64,000 bases of DNA, taken from contig NZ_CP075184.1 of assembly GCF_020510705.1 (NCBI RefSeq), positions 1,364,001 through 1,428,000 on the forward strand. The letters are read 5' to 3'. How positions within the stretch are numbered: the stretch's first letter is position 1; every line of letters starts with the position of its first letter. Both the position numbers and the translations under genes were made by a program. A model generated the notes under the pieces. That model did no database searches, was not told where the DNA came from, and saw only the letters and a list, made by a program, of their open reading frames with translations. Shown in pieces: positions 52,608-60,687 of this stretch. Source of the DNA: Acidovorax radicis (GTDB taxonomy: Bacteria; Pseudomonadota; Gammaproteobacteria; Burkholderiales; Burkholderiaceae_C).

Positions 52608-55600
52608 GTGCCTAAGACGCCATCCCCTCTCACCGTGGCATGCCTGATGGGCTTGACCACCGCCGTCGCGCCTGTACACGAGGCGGCAGCGCAGGAGTCC
52701 ATGCTGGCCGGCCTGGGCTGGCACAAGAACAGCGTCGGAACACAGGTGGATGCGGGCAGCCAGCTCCAGGTCCAGGGCAATCGCTCGTCGGGGCCGGTGG
52801 TTTCCACCGGCGGCAAGGGGTCTGCCCTGGCCAACGCGGGCATGCGGGTCGATCTGGCTGGCACCGCGCAGGCCAATGCCGTGGGCTTGGCGGCCATGGA
52901 CGTGCGGCAGTCCCAGATCGCGGTGCTGGGCAACCAGGTCACAGGCTTTGTGAATGCGCTGGGGGGTGCCGCCACGGCCAATGTGGTGTTGGCGGCCAGC
53001 GCTACGGGCGCTCAGCCACTCACGGCAAGCCGTCTGGTGGTGGTGGGCAACCGCGCCGCAGACATTGCTGCTTTTGGCGCCAAGTCCGAGGTGCTGCTGG
53101 GTACGGGATCGTTGCAGATGCCGGGCCGTGCCACTGCCAACAGCGTGTTGCTCGATGCCACGGCGGTGCGCAACACGGAGGCTGTGGTTTCCGGCAACGA
53201 TGCCCTGCGGGTCACCTCGATCGGCGGATCGGCGCTGGCCAACGCCCTCACGGCCGCTCGCAGCGTGCTGGAGAACACCCGCATTGTGCAAACCGGTAAC
53301 CGTGCACAAGAGGTGCGCGCGGGCGGTGGCAGTGCTGGCGTGGGGCGGGGCACCCTTGCCCAGGTAGACCTGACCGGGGTCGCGGGGGCCAACGCGGTGG
53401 CGCTGGCGTCCAGTGAACTGAGGGGCGCGCGGTTGTCCGTGGTGGGCAACCAGGCGGCGCAACTCACGGCCACGGGCGGCAGCGCTCTGGCCAACAGCAT
53501 CAGTTTTGCAGACCACCGCCTCGCCGGATCGGCTGGCTACCAGGCGGCCGTCTCGGCCAATTCCGCACGCAATGTGCAGGCCTTCGGTGGTGAAGGCTCC
53601 ATTTTGGGCGGAGCGCTTGCCGATGTCCGCGTGTCGGCCACAGCCTTGGCCAACACCATTTCCGTGAGCCGGGGGGAACTGGCCGAGGCGCCGGTGCACC
53701 AGATTGTGGGCAACACTGCGCAGGATGTCGTGGCCACGGGCGGCGCTGCTGTGGCCAATAGCGTGTGGCTGGACGCCGCACGTGTGAGTGGGGGTACGTT
53801 GGTCGTGGCGGGCAACGATGCCAACACCGTGCGCACCACGGGCGGATCAGGCGGCGTAGGCGGTGGCGTGGTGGCGGCATTGGACCGCAACGGGCGCGCA
53901 CTGGCCAATGCTGTCGCGGCCGACCAGCAATCCACCCTGGAGCGGTCCGCCGTTGCGATGGTTGGTAATCGCGCGCAGTCCGTGACAGGGTCTGGCGGGC
54001 TGGCGGCTGTCAATGCCCTCACCGTCAGTGAAGGCCGCGTGCAAAACACGAGCGTTTCACTGGCCGGCAATCGAGCCGACGGCGTGCGGTCCACGGGCTA
54101 CTCCGCGCAGGCGGGCGGCGGCGTTCTTTTTGCGGCCACGCAGCAGTCGGTGGCCTTGGCGAATGCCATTGCGGTCACGGGCGCGCAACTGGACGCGCAG
54201 TCTGTGGCCGTTGTGGGCAACACGGCGTCACGCCTGGATGCACGGGGCGGCGCGTTGCAGGCCAACAGCGTGGCACTGGAAAGCGGGGCGGGCTCTGCAT
54301 CACACCTGTCGGCTGCGGGCGCGCTCACCGGCAACACCGCCACCGATATGACCACGGCCGCAGATTCCGCATCCGCGGTGGGGGGGCTGGCGGGGCGCGA
54401 AAGCCGGGCGCGGGCTGCTGCCAATGCATTGGTGCTGCATGACCGGTCCTTTATGGACACCGCGTCCCCCTGGCTGATTGCCGGCAACACCGCACGCGGC
54501 GTGCATGCCACTGGCGGCACGGCGCTGGTGAATGCGCTGGCGGCCTACCGCGGCGCGCGCGTGCAGGGCACGCCCGTGGTCATCGCGGGGAACGTCGGAG
54601 AAAACATCCGCGCGAGCGGTGGCTCGTCGCAGGCGCTGGGCGTGGGTTCGGGTTCCAACGGCGTGCTGGCGGCCAATGGCCTGTATATGGATGGCTCCGG
54701 CGACACGTCGCTGGCGCGCAGCGCGCTGCAGGTGGTGGGCAACAGTGCGCGGCAGCTGGACGCGCAGGGCGGCCGCATCAATGCCAATGCGTTGTCTATC
54801 AACGCCGAAGGCCGTGTCGACGGCACGACCGTGTCCGTGGCCGGCAATGTGGCCTCGAATGTGCACAGCGAAGGGCGTGAAGGCACGGTCGGCGGCTTTG
54901 CAGCGTTTGGCAAGGGGGTAGGGCAGGCGAACGCCAATGCCGTTCAGGTGCTGGGGGCCATGCGCGCCGCCAGCCTGCAGCTGATCGGGAACTCGGCCAG
55001 TAGCGTGGGGGCAAGCAATGGGCTGGCAGCCGCCAACAGTTTCTCGCAGGGGGCTGCGGGCCGCGTCGATGGCGTGCAGGCCCTGATTGCGGGCAACTCG
55101 GCAGCCTCCACCCAGGCGGACCAGGGCAGCACGGCACTGGCCAACAGCGTGCAGGTGGACGGCACACTGCAAGGCAGTGCCGTGCAAGTGGTTGCCAACC
55201 AGGGTAGTGCGCGTGCGGCCGGTAAAGACGCGCTGGCCAACAGCGTGCGCAGCCAGAGCCGGGGACGTGTCGGAAGCTCCACCATCACGGTGGCCGCCAA
55301 CCAGGGCGCTGCGCAGCAAGGCGTGGCCAACAGCGTGGACGTTGCGGGCACCCTGCAGGGCGGCAGCATCACCATTCTGGGCAACCAGGGGTCGGCGCGC
55401 GACGGCGGCGTGATCAACAGCGTGGTGGGTGATGCGCGCATGGCGGGCAGCCAGATCACCATCCTCGGCAATGCCGGCTCGGTCAGTGGCGGGTTGGGCA
55501 ACAGCGTGCGTGGCGAAGGCAGCGTGACCGCTTCGAACATCACCATCCTGGGTAATCAGGCCAGCGTTCAGGGCAGCGGCCAGGTCAACAGCGTTTCGGG

Positions 55601-56174
55601 CGCAGGCTCCATCAAGGGCAGCCAGATATTGATTGCTGGCAACGCGGGGCGCGCAAGTGGTGGTGGCACGGTCAACAGCGTGCGCAACCGCGGCAGCATG
55701 GCCGGTGCGCAGGTGGTGCTGTCAGGCAATCAAGGCGATGCCACGGGCGGTGGCACCGTCAACAGCGTGGACAACCGGGGCCAGTTGTCGGGCCGGGTGG
55801 TGATTGCGGGCAATCGGGGCTCGACCACCATGGGGGGCACCGTGAACTCGCTGGTGAATCAGGGTGTGATGGCTGGCAGCGTGATGATTGTGGGCAACCA
55901 GGGGCGCGCCATGGCCGGTGGCGTGTCCAACTCGGTCGTCAACCAGGGCGTGATCACTGGCGCCGTGACCATTGTGGGCAACATGTCCATGGCTGCGGCG
56001 GGCATGACATCCGGCAGTGTGCGCAATGTCGGCGGCGCCATCACGGGGGTCGCCGGGGTGGCCGCCAACACACCGTTTGCTGCGAACCCTGGCTACACAT
56101 ACACCGTGCCGTCGACAGGCATCGTGAACCAGTCCGTCACCGTGTTGCCTGCGGTGACTCTGCTCAGCATGTAG
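52608..56174 (+). CDS. Giant secreted Gly-Asn repeat protein
   Basis: 1188-aa protein. A signal peptide (1-28, ending E-A-A-A) is read from a GTG start. From residue 57 to 1125 it consists of 29 units around V-x-G-N-x-A-x-x-V, then a Gly-rich turn and A-N-S-V-x-L. 26 units keep G-N; three have A-N. Units 1-18 alternate long/short with about 86 residues per pair; units 19-29 are uniform at about 29-30 residues. The last 50 residues are a Val/Pro/Tyr tail. Regular V-x-V and N-S-V strands imply a beta-solenoid or amyloid-like fibre on the cell surface. I know no named family for it. It probably leaves the cell through the CsgG-like channel encoded downstream. Confidence 0.8.
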   Translation: MPKTPSPLTVACLMGLTTAVAPVHEAAAQESMLAGLGWHKNSVGTQVDAGSQLQVQGNRSSGPVVSTGGKGSALANAGMRVDLAGTAQANAVGLAAMDVRQSQIAVLGNQVTGFVNALGGAATANVVLAASATGAQPLTASRLVVVGNRAADIAAFGAKSEVLLGTGSLQMPGRATANSVLLDATAVRNTEAVVSGNDALRVTSIGGSALANALTAARSVLENTRIVQTGNRAQEVRAGGGSAGVGRGTLAQVDLTGVAGANAVALASSELRGARLSVVGNQAAQLTATGGSALANSISFADHRLAGSAGYQAAVSANSARNVQAFGGEGSILGGALADVRVSATALANTISVSRGELAEAPVHQIVGNTAQDVVATGGAAVANSVWLDAARVSGGTLVVAGNDANTVRTTGGSGGVGGGVVAALDRNGRALANAVAADQQSTLERSAVAMVGNRAQSVTGSGGLAAVNALTVSEGRVQNTSVSLAGNRADGVRSTGYSAQAGGGVLFAATQQSVALANAIAVTGAQLDAQSVAVVGNTASRLDARGGALQANSVALESGAGSASHLSAAGALTGNTATDMTTAADSASAVGGLAGRESRARAAANALVLHDRSFMDTASPWLIAGNTARGVHATGGTALVNALAAYRGARVQGTPVVIAGNVGENIRASGGSSQALGVGSGSNGVLAANGLYMDGSGDTSLARSALQVVGNSARQLDAQGGRINANALSINAEGRVDGTTVSVAGNVASNVHSEGREGTVGGFAAFGKGVGQANANAVQVLGAMRAASLQLIGNSASSVGASNGLAAANSFSQGAAGRVDGVQALIAGNSAASTQADQGSTALANSVQVDGTLQGSAVQVVANQGSARAAGKDALANSVRSQSRGRVGSSTITVAANQGAAQQGVANSVDVAGTLQGGSITILGNQGSARDGGVINSVVGDARMAGSQITILGNAGSVSGGLGNSVRGEGSVTASNITILGNQASVQGSGQVNSVSGAGSIKGSQILIAGNAGRASGGGTVNSVRNRGSMAGAQVVLSGNQGDATGGGTVNSVDNRGQLSGRVVIAGNRGSTTMGGTVNSLVNQGVMAGSVMIVGNQGRAMAGGVSNSVVNQGVITGAVTIVGNMSMAAAGMTSGSVRNVGGAITGVAGVAANTPFAANPGYTYTVPSTGIVNQSVTVLPAVTLLSM

Positions 56175-56221
56175 CGACGTGGTTTTCTGTTTTATTTTTT
56201 CCGTGCATCGAAGGAGTTGAC

Positions 56222-56683
56222 ATGAAAAACCTGGGTCGATCTTTTCACAGCCGGTTGCGTGCAGGGGCGGGGCGTCGGGCCTTGCTGGCGGGTGGCCTGC
56301 TGTGTATTGCTTGGGGCGCCCAAGCCCAGATGGTGAACTACGGCGAGCAGCTGGGGGCTTACAAAGACATGGCCCAAAGTGGCGTTCGCTTGAACGATGG
56401 CGTGTATCCCTCGGTCAGTGCCAAGGCGCGGGTCAACCGCGCCATCGCGCAAAACACATTGGTAGACCAAAGCGCCCTGTTGCAGCCCGACGGCACGCTG
56501 CTGCTGCCTGAGAACCAGAAGAACATCGTGATCCGCAGCACGTATTCGGACGTGCAGCGGTCTGCGGACGGCACGCTGCGCATTGCCAGCCCGGTGATCC
56601 AGGGCAACGTCAACGGCAACGTGACGCTCTACGTAGAGGGCAAGGGCGTGGAGAACATCACCGTATTGAACTCGCGCCGCTAG
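56222..56683 (+). CDS. Small secreted protein of the repeat-fibre locus
   Basis: 153-aa protein with a signal peptide (M-K-N-L-G-R-S, ending G-A-Q-A at about residue 36). The mature part starts Q-M-V-N-Y-G-E-Q and the C-terminal third reads I-V-I-R-S-T-Y-S-D-V, then G-N-V-N-G-N-V-T-L-Y-V and N-I-T-V-L-N-S-R-R, resembling one degenerate repeat unit. AAGGAG precedes the ATG. Gene order (small protein directly before a CsgG/HfaB-like gene) recalls hfaA-hfaB of Caulobacter, but no clear HfaA homology can be asserted by eye. Possible nucleator, chaperone or fibre base. Confidence 0.72.
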   Translation: MKNLGRSFHSRLRAGAGRRALLAGGLLCIAWGAQAQMVNYGEQLGAYKDMAQSGVRLNDGVYPSVSAKARVNRAIAQNTLVDQSALLQPDGTLLLPENQKNIVIRSTYSDVQRSADGTLRIASPVIQGNVNGNVTLYVEGKGVENITVLNSRR

Positions 56684-56767
56684 GCCGCGCCCTGCCCGCT
56701 GCGCAGGACGGCCCCGAGAGAGAGCGGGGCGCCGGGACACCCGATAACAACACGATCCATAACAACC

Positions 56768-57907
56768 ATGACAAGAAAAATTCTGCGATGGACGGCGCTC
56801 GCACTGGCCGCTGCAACGCTGGCTGGCTGCGCGTCGACCGAGAACGCGTTGAAGGACGCCAACACCCTGCTGGCAGAGCGCGAAGCCGACAAACTGCTGC
56901 CCGTGACCAACCTCAGCCCCTATTCGCTGGCCTTGGGCCGGTTTGGGCGGATGCTTGATGTGTACAAAGAGGGCGATCCCGTCATCTACATGCAGACGCG
57001 CAGCATCCTGGACGCGACCAACCTTTCCAGCCCCCTCGTGGGCGCAGAGATACCGGGGGATATCACCGAGATGGTGCGCACCGCCGTCAATCGCATTGGC
57101 GCGCGCGTGGTGTATGTGCCCTACCACCCCGACTACCTGATATCGCAGGCGCAGCTAGGGGCCAAGTTCGGTGTGACGATGCCGGACTTTCTGATCACGG
57201 GGGCGCTCACCGAGTTTGACCGCGCTATCGCAGGTGCGGGCCGTGTGAATTCGGCCGGCATCGAATTCGGTGGCGGCAACGGCAAGGTGACGCTGGGCGG
57301 TGATGTCAAGCGCACGGCCATCTATTCCGCGCTGGCGCTGGACCTGAATCTGGTGAGCTTCTCCACGCAGCAGATGGTTCCGCAGATTCAGGCATCCAAC
57401 GTGGTGAAGGTCCTGAACTTCAGCTCGGAGGACAACGCCAGCCTGGGCTTCTACGGGGATGCCTTCGGCTTCAAGCTCGAAGGCAAATACCTGCAGGGGC
57501 GCCACTCTGCCATTCGCACCCTCGTGGACCTGAGCGTGCTTGAACTGGTGGGCAAGGCCACCAACACACCGTACTGGCGTTGCATTCCCAACGGCAAGCC
57601 CGACCCCGTGGTGGTGGACAACATGCGCAGCGCGTTCAATGGCCTCAGCCCCGAACTCAAGCTCGGACTGATTCAAGTGACCCTGCGCAAATATGGCGAG
57701 CCGGTGCAGGTGACCCAGAAACTGGACGATGCCACCCGGCAGGCCCTTGAGAAGGTGTATGGCACACGCTATGCATCGCTTGGCGCGGTGGACGTGATGA
57801 CCTGGCAGGGCTTCGAGCCGCTGTTTTTTGGTGTTCCGATGGCCTGGGAAGTGGCGCAGGCCCCTGTGGCGGGTGCGCCGGCTGTCAAGGTCAAGGCGGG
57901 CTCATGA
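56768..57907 (+). CDS. CsgG/HfaB-like outer-membrane secretion lipoprotein
   Basis: 379-aa lipoprotein (lipobox A-T-L-A-G-C, Cys21). The middle matches the order of CsgG: I-P-G-D-I-T-E-M-V-R-T-A-V like the ABD-binding-like start, V-V-Y-V-P, F-L-I-T-G-A-L-T-E-F-D (CsgG has V-E-G-S-I-I-G-Y-E), a Gly-rich G-A-G segment, a long strand run A-L-A-L-D-L-N-L-V-S-F-S-T-Q-Q, then F-K-L-E-G and a final helix V-D-L-S-V-L-E-L-V. CsgG forms a nonameric outer-membrane channel for unfolded curli subunits, and HfaB does a related job for holdfast anchors. It is about 100 residues longer than E. coli CsgG, mostly at the C-terminus (conserved cysteine in Y-W-R-C). It overlaps the next gene by four bases. Confidence 0.75.
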   Translation: MTRKILRWTALALAAATLAGCASTENALKDANTLLAEREADKLLPVTNLSPYSLALGRFGRMLDVYKEGDPVIYMQTRSILDATNLSSPLVGAEIPGDITEMVRTAVNRIGARVVYVPYHPDYLISQAQLGAKFGVTMPDFLITGALTEFDRAIAGAGRVNSAGIEFGGGNGKVTLGGDVKRTAIYSALALDLNLVSFSTQQMVPQIQASNVVKVLNFSSEDNASLGFYGDAFGFKLEGKYLQGRHSAIRTLVDLSVLELVGKATNTPYWRCIPNGKPDPVVVDNMRSAFNGLSPELKLGLIQVTLRKYGEPVQVTQKLDDATRQALEKVYGTRYASLGAVDVMTWQGFEPLFFGVPMAWEVAQAPVAGAPAVKVKAGS

Positions 57908-58719
57908 AGCGTGCCATTTGGACGTTGCAGGGCTGGAGCCTTTGTATCGCCAGCGCCGGCCTGCACATCGCCGCCATGGCGCAGGTGCCCCCGTCCCCGC
58001 CGGTGGCTCCTGCTGCGCCTGGCAGCCCGTTGGCGCCCGCCCAGGCCCCTGCGCCTGCTGCCAATGTGGGCGCGCGGTTTGTCGAGGCCTGCAACCAATC
58101 TCTGGAGCGCGGCGTGACTGACCTGGGCTGCCAAGGGCCCATTTACCGCAATGAACTGGAGCGCCTCAAGCGTGAGGCGCTGACCACGCAGAACCCCCAG
58201 TTGTTGTCGTTTGTAGGCGGTGCCTACGAGAACCCGCGCTCGGGCCTCGGGGACATGGGCCAGGCCTACCGCTGGTACCTGCTGGCGGCCGTGCGCGGAG
58301 ACCCTCGGGCCATGCAGCGCCTGACGGAGATGAATCGAAAGGGGCAGGGCGTGCCCAAAGACAGCGTGAAAGCGCTGGGTTATGCGCGGTTGCTTGAGCG
58401 ACTGGCGCAGCCCAACAGTGATCCCCAGCGACACGCCGCCACCGTGATCAACGAGCTGGGTTCAGAGATGGCGGTGGAAGAAGTGGCCTTGGCCGAACGT
58501 TTTGCTGCCGAGCTGGAGGCCCGTATTCAGCGCCAGGCAACCGCAGACACGGGCGCCGTGGGCGGCCCGCCACAGCCGGCAATGTCCCCGGCGCGGCCCG
58601 GCGGGGGACTGCCGGGGATTTCTTCGGTCCCGCGAAACAGGGTGGTGACGCCGCCCTCTGCGGATGCGCCCGCAGGGGGTGGGTTGCCCGGCATGCCGGG
58701 GAAAGCGGCGCCGCAATGA
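57904..58719 (+). CDS. Periplasmic Sel1-repeat-like protein
   Basis: 271-aa exported protein: signal peptide (1 to about 27, ending A-A-M-A), a Pro/Ala linker, then helices with Sel1-like pattern (A-Y-R-W-Y-L-L-A-A-V-R-G-D-P-R-A-M, then G-Q-G-V-P-K-D-S-V-K-A-L-G-Y-A). The C-terminal 70 residues are Pro/Gly-rich and end G-L-P-G-M-P-G-K. Sel1 repeats mediate protein contacts. Coupled (ATGA) to the CsgG-like gene, so an accessory role in channel assembly or substrate guidance is likely; the fold of CsgE is not evident. Confidence 0.75.
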   Translation: MKRAIWTLQGWSLCIASAGLHIAAMAQVPPSPPVAPAAPGSPLAPAQAPAPAANVGARFVEACNQSLERGVTDLGCQGPIYRNELERLKREALTTQNPQLLSFVGGAYENPRSGLGDMGQAYRWYLLAAVRGDPRAMQRLTEMNRKGQGVPKDSVKALGYARLLERLAQPNSDPQRHAATVINELGSEMAVEEVALAERFAAELEARIQRQATADTGAVGGPPQPAMSPARPGGGLPGISSVPRNRVVTPPSADAPAGGGLPGMPGKAAPQ

Positions 58720-58778
58720 AAAGGGCCGGCTTGCGGCATCCACAATGTCGGCGTGAATGCGCCGAAATGGAGGTGTCG

Positions 58779-59279
58779 GTGCACCGCGCTGTTGTTGTGG
58801 TTCGTGTTTTGATGGCCAGTACGCTTGTTCTTGGCGGGGCTCTGGCCTTCGCGGCGGGGCCGGTGGGCCCCATGGGGCCCGTCGGGCCGGTGGGCCCATC
58901 GCGGTCCACGTCCCCGGTTGAATCGCCCGGTGCTGATCTTCATCGCACCCCTCGGCCACCCATGCGCGCCCCTTCCGCCGCGCCGGGTGCTGCCCACGGC
59001 GCCCCTGCAGGCGCCGCCACCAGCACCGGCAACCACATCGAAGTGACAGGCAACACCGCTGTGGGCACACGGTGCGCGCAAAACGGCACGGCGTCCGTCA
59101 ACAGCGTCGACGTGTCGCGCGCCCGGCTCGACGGCCAGACCGTCGTCGTGCAGGGCCGCAACATCCAGAACGTGGATACGCGCGATTGCCCACCACACAC
59201 CGCCGGCGCTGCGGCGGGCCACAAGGCGCCCGGGGCGCCCGAGGTGCCAGCCCAGGTCAACAGCATCCGTATCCGCTGA
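58779..59279 (+). CDS. Secreted protein with G-P-x triplets and two Gly-Asn-type units
   Basis: 166 aa from GTG at 58779, which has GGAGG five bases upstream and begins a good signal peptide (ending L-A-F-A-A). The same frame also opens at 58716, overlapping the previous stop, but that start gives a Cys/Arg-rich front before the hydrophobic core. The mature N-terminus is five G-P-x triplets (G-P-V-G-P-M-G-P-V and on), followed by a Pro/Ala linker and two repeat units of the locus type: I-E-V-T-G-N-T-A with N-G-T-A-S-V-N-S-V-D-V, then V-V-V-Q-G-R-N-I-Q-N-V ending Q-V-N-S-I-R-I-R. A cysteine lies in each unit, a likely disulfide. Confidence 0.68.
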   Translation: MHRAVVVVRVLMASTLVLGGALAFAAGPVGPMGPVGPVGPSRSTSPVESPGADLHRTPRPPMRAPSAAPGAAHGAPAGAATSTGNHIEVTGNTAVGTRCAQNGTASVNSVDVSRARLDGQTVVVQGRNIQNVDTRDCPPHTAGAAAGHKAPGAPEVPAQVNSIRIR

Positions 59280-59341
59280 GGCACAAAACACCGCGCACTG
59301 CCACCCCACACCAACCAACAACCACCTTCAAGAGAATGACC

Positions 59342-59968
59342 ATGAACCGATTCACCCCTACCCAGCACAGCCTGCGGCGCGGCGTGCCCACCTGCGGCCT
59401 TCTGGCGGCGGCCCTGCTGTTGGGCGCCTGCAAAGACCAGGCCCCGGATGCGCCCCAGCCCGTGGCTGCGACGCCCGCAGCCGGCGCCATGCCTGCCGCC
59501 GCCCCACCGCCAGCGGCGGCACCTGCTGCCGTGGGCACAGCACCCGCCGGTGCGGCACCGGTCGCGGCAGCGGCGACGGCTGCCGCACCCAGGAAGGTGG
59601 CCTTGTCGATCCAGGGCGTGGCGCCTGCCGGGGTGACCGTGCGGGTCAAGGGTGTGGAAATCGGCGGCGATGCCACAGTGCTGGATGTGAGCATCTCGTT
59701 TGCCAACCGCATCACCGACACCACCATGCTGGCCCTGGCCGACACGTATCTGCAGGACGAGAGTGGGGCGCGTCTGCACATCAAGCGGCCCGATAACAAC
59801 CGCGACATGACCATCCGCGAAGGCGAGACGCTGGACGGGCAACTGGTGTTCATGGGGGCCGTGGCCCCCTCGGCGCGCAAGCTCAAGCTGGTGTTCAACG
59901 ATGGCAACCAGGGCGACAACATCGTGGCGCCGGGGCTGGTCATCGACCTGCCGTTGCAGGGCGTTTGA
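59342..59968 (+). CDS. Lipoprotein with an Ig-like (DUF4352-type) domain
   Basis: 208-aa lipoprotein (lipobox L-L-L-G-A-C, Cys30), an Ala/Pro spacer of about 50 residues long enough to reach across the periplasm, and a beta-rich domain (about 85-205). That domain includes S-I-S-F-A-N-R-I-T-D-T and G-E-T-L-D-G-Q-L-V-F-M-G, which resembles DUF4352/telokin-like domains. ATG at 59342 is used; a Met two codons earlier is too close to the AAGAGA site. It overlaps the OmpA-like gene (TGATG). Confidence 0.75.
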   Translation: MNRFTPTQHSLRRGVPTCGLLAAALLLGACKDQAPDAPQPVAATPAAGAMPAAAPPPAAAPAAVGTAPAGAAPVAAAATAAAPRKVALSIQGVAPAGVTVRVKGVEIGGDATVLDVSISFANRITDTTMLALADTYLQDESGARLHIKRPDNNRDMTIREGETLDGQLVFMGAVAPSARKLKLVFNDGNQGDNIVAPGLVIDLPLQGV

Positions 59969-60684
59969 TGGTGTGCGAAGCCATCGCGGGAGTGCTGGCG
60001 CGGCGGGAGGCCTTCGTGCTGGCGGCGGCTCTGGCTGTGCCGGGCATGGCCAAGGCGATCGATGTGGTGCGCAGCGGCCGGTCGCTGGCCGCAGTGCCGA
60101 CACATCTGGTGCCTGCATCGGGGGCGCCTTCCACGGTGCTGCAGCGGCAAGGTGACGCGGGCGGTCTGGCGGCGCAGTCCCCGCAGACCACGCTGCAGCC
60201 CAGCACCGGGCCGCGCACCCTGTTGCGCGAGGCAGAGGTTCCCGCCCACCGGCTGGAGCAGACGCGCGCGCTGCTGGCCGAGCTCAAGGCCCGCCCCACG
60301 CCCGAGCAGGCTATTTCCATTGATTTACCGGCCGATGTTTTGTTCGATTTTGACAAGGCCGAACTGCGTGTGGATGCGGCGGCGTCGCTGGACAAAGCCT
60401 CAGAGCTGATCAAGAGCTACCCCACCGCACCGCTGACGGTGGTGGGCCACACCGACGGCAAGGGCACCGATGCCTACAACGACAGCCTCTCGCTGCGCCG
60501 CGCGGATGCCGTGGCGCAAGTCCTGCTGCGCCAGACGGGCCGTCAGGCCCATGCCGAGGGCCGTGGCAAGCGCCAGCCGCTGGCGCCCAACACCACCCCT
60601 GACGGGCGGGACGATCCGCAAGGGCGGCAACTGAACCGGCGCGTCCAGATTCTGATCGGGGTGCCCCCTGGCGTGAAAAGATAG
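59968..60684 (+). CDS. OmpA-family peptidoglycan-associated protein
   Basis: 238-aa protein. An N-terminal hydrophobic segment (about 15-31, ending A-M-A-K-A) probably serves as a signal peptide. The C-terminal OmpA-like domain (about 115-232) has the peptidoglycan-binding pattern: V-L-F-D-F-D-K-A-E-L-R, V-V-G-H-T-D-G-K-G and N-R-R-V-Q-I. It would anchor the secretion/fibre complex to the cell wall. The start overlaps the stop of the lipoprotein gene, so the two are coupled. Confidence 0.85.
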   Translation: MVCEAIAGVLARREAFVLAAALAVPGMAKAIDVVRSGRSLAAVPTHLVPASGAPSTVLQRQGDAGGLAAQSPQTTLQPSTGPRTLLREAEVPAHRLEQTRALLAELKARPTPEQAISIDLPADVLFDFDKAELRVDAAASLDKASELIKSYPTAPLTVVGHTDGKGTDAYNDSLSLRRADAVAQVLLRQTGRQAHAEGRGKRQPLAPNTTPDGRDDPQGRQLNRRVQILIGVPPGVKR

Positions 60685-60687
60685 ACC

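Noticed and set aside
56711..56730. Terminator between the small secreted protein gene and the CsgG-like gene
   Set aside because: GCCCCG/CGGGGC hairpin without a T run; more likely a processing or stability hairpin inside the operon.
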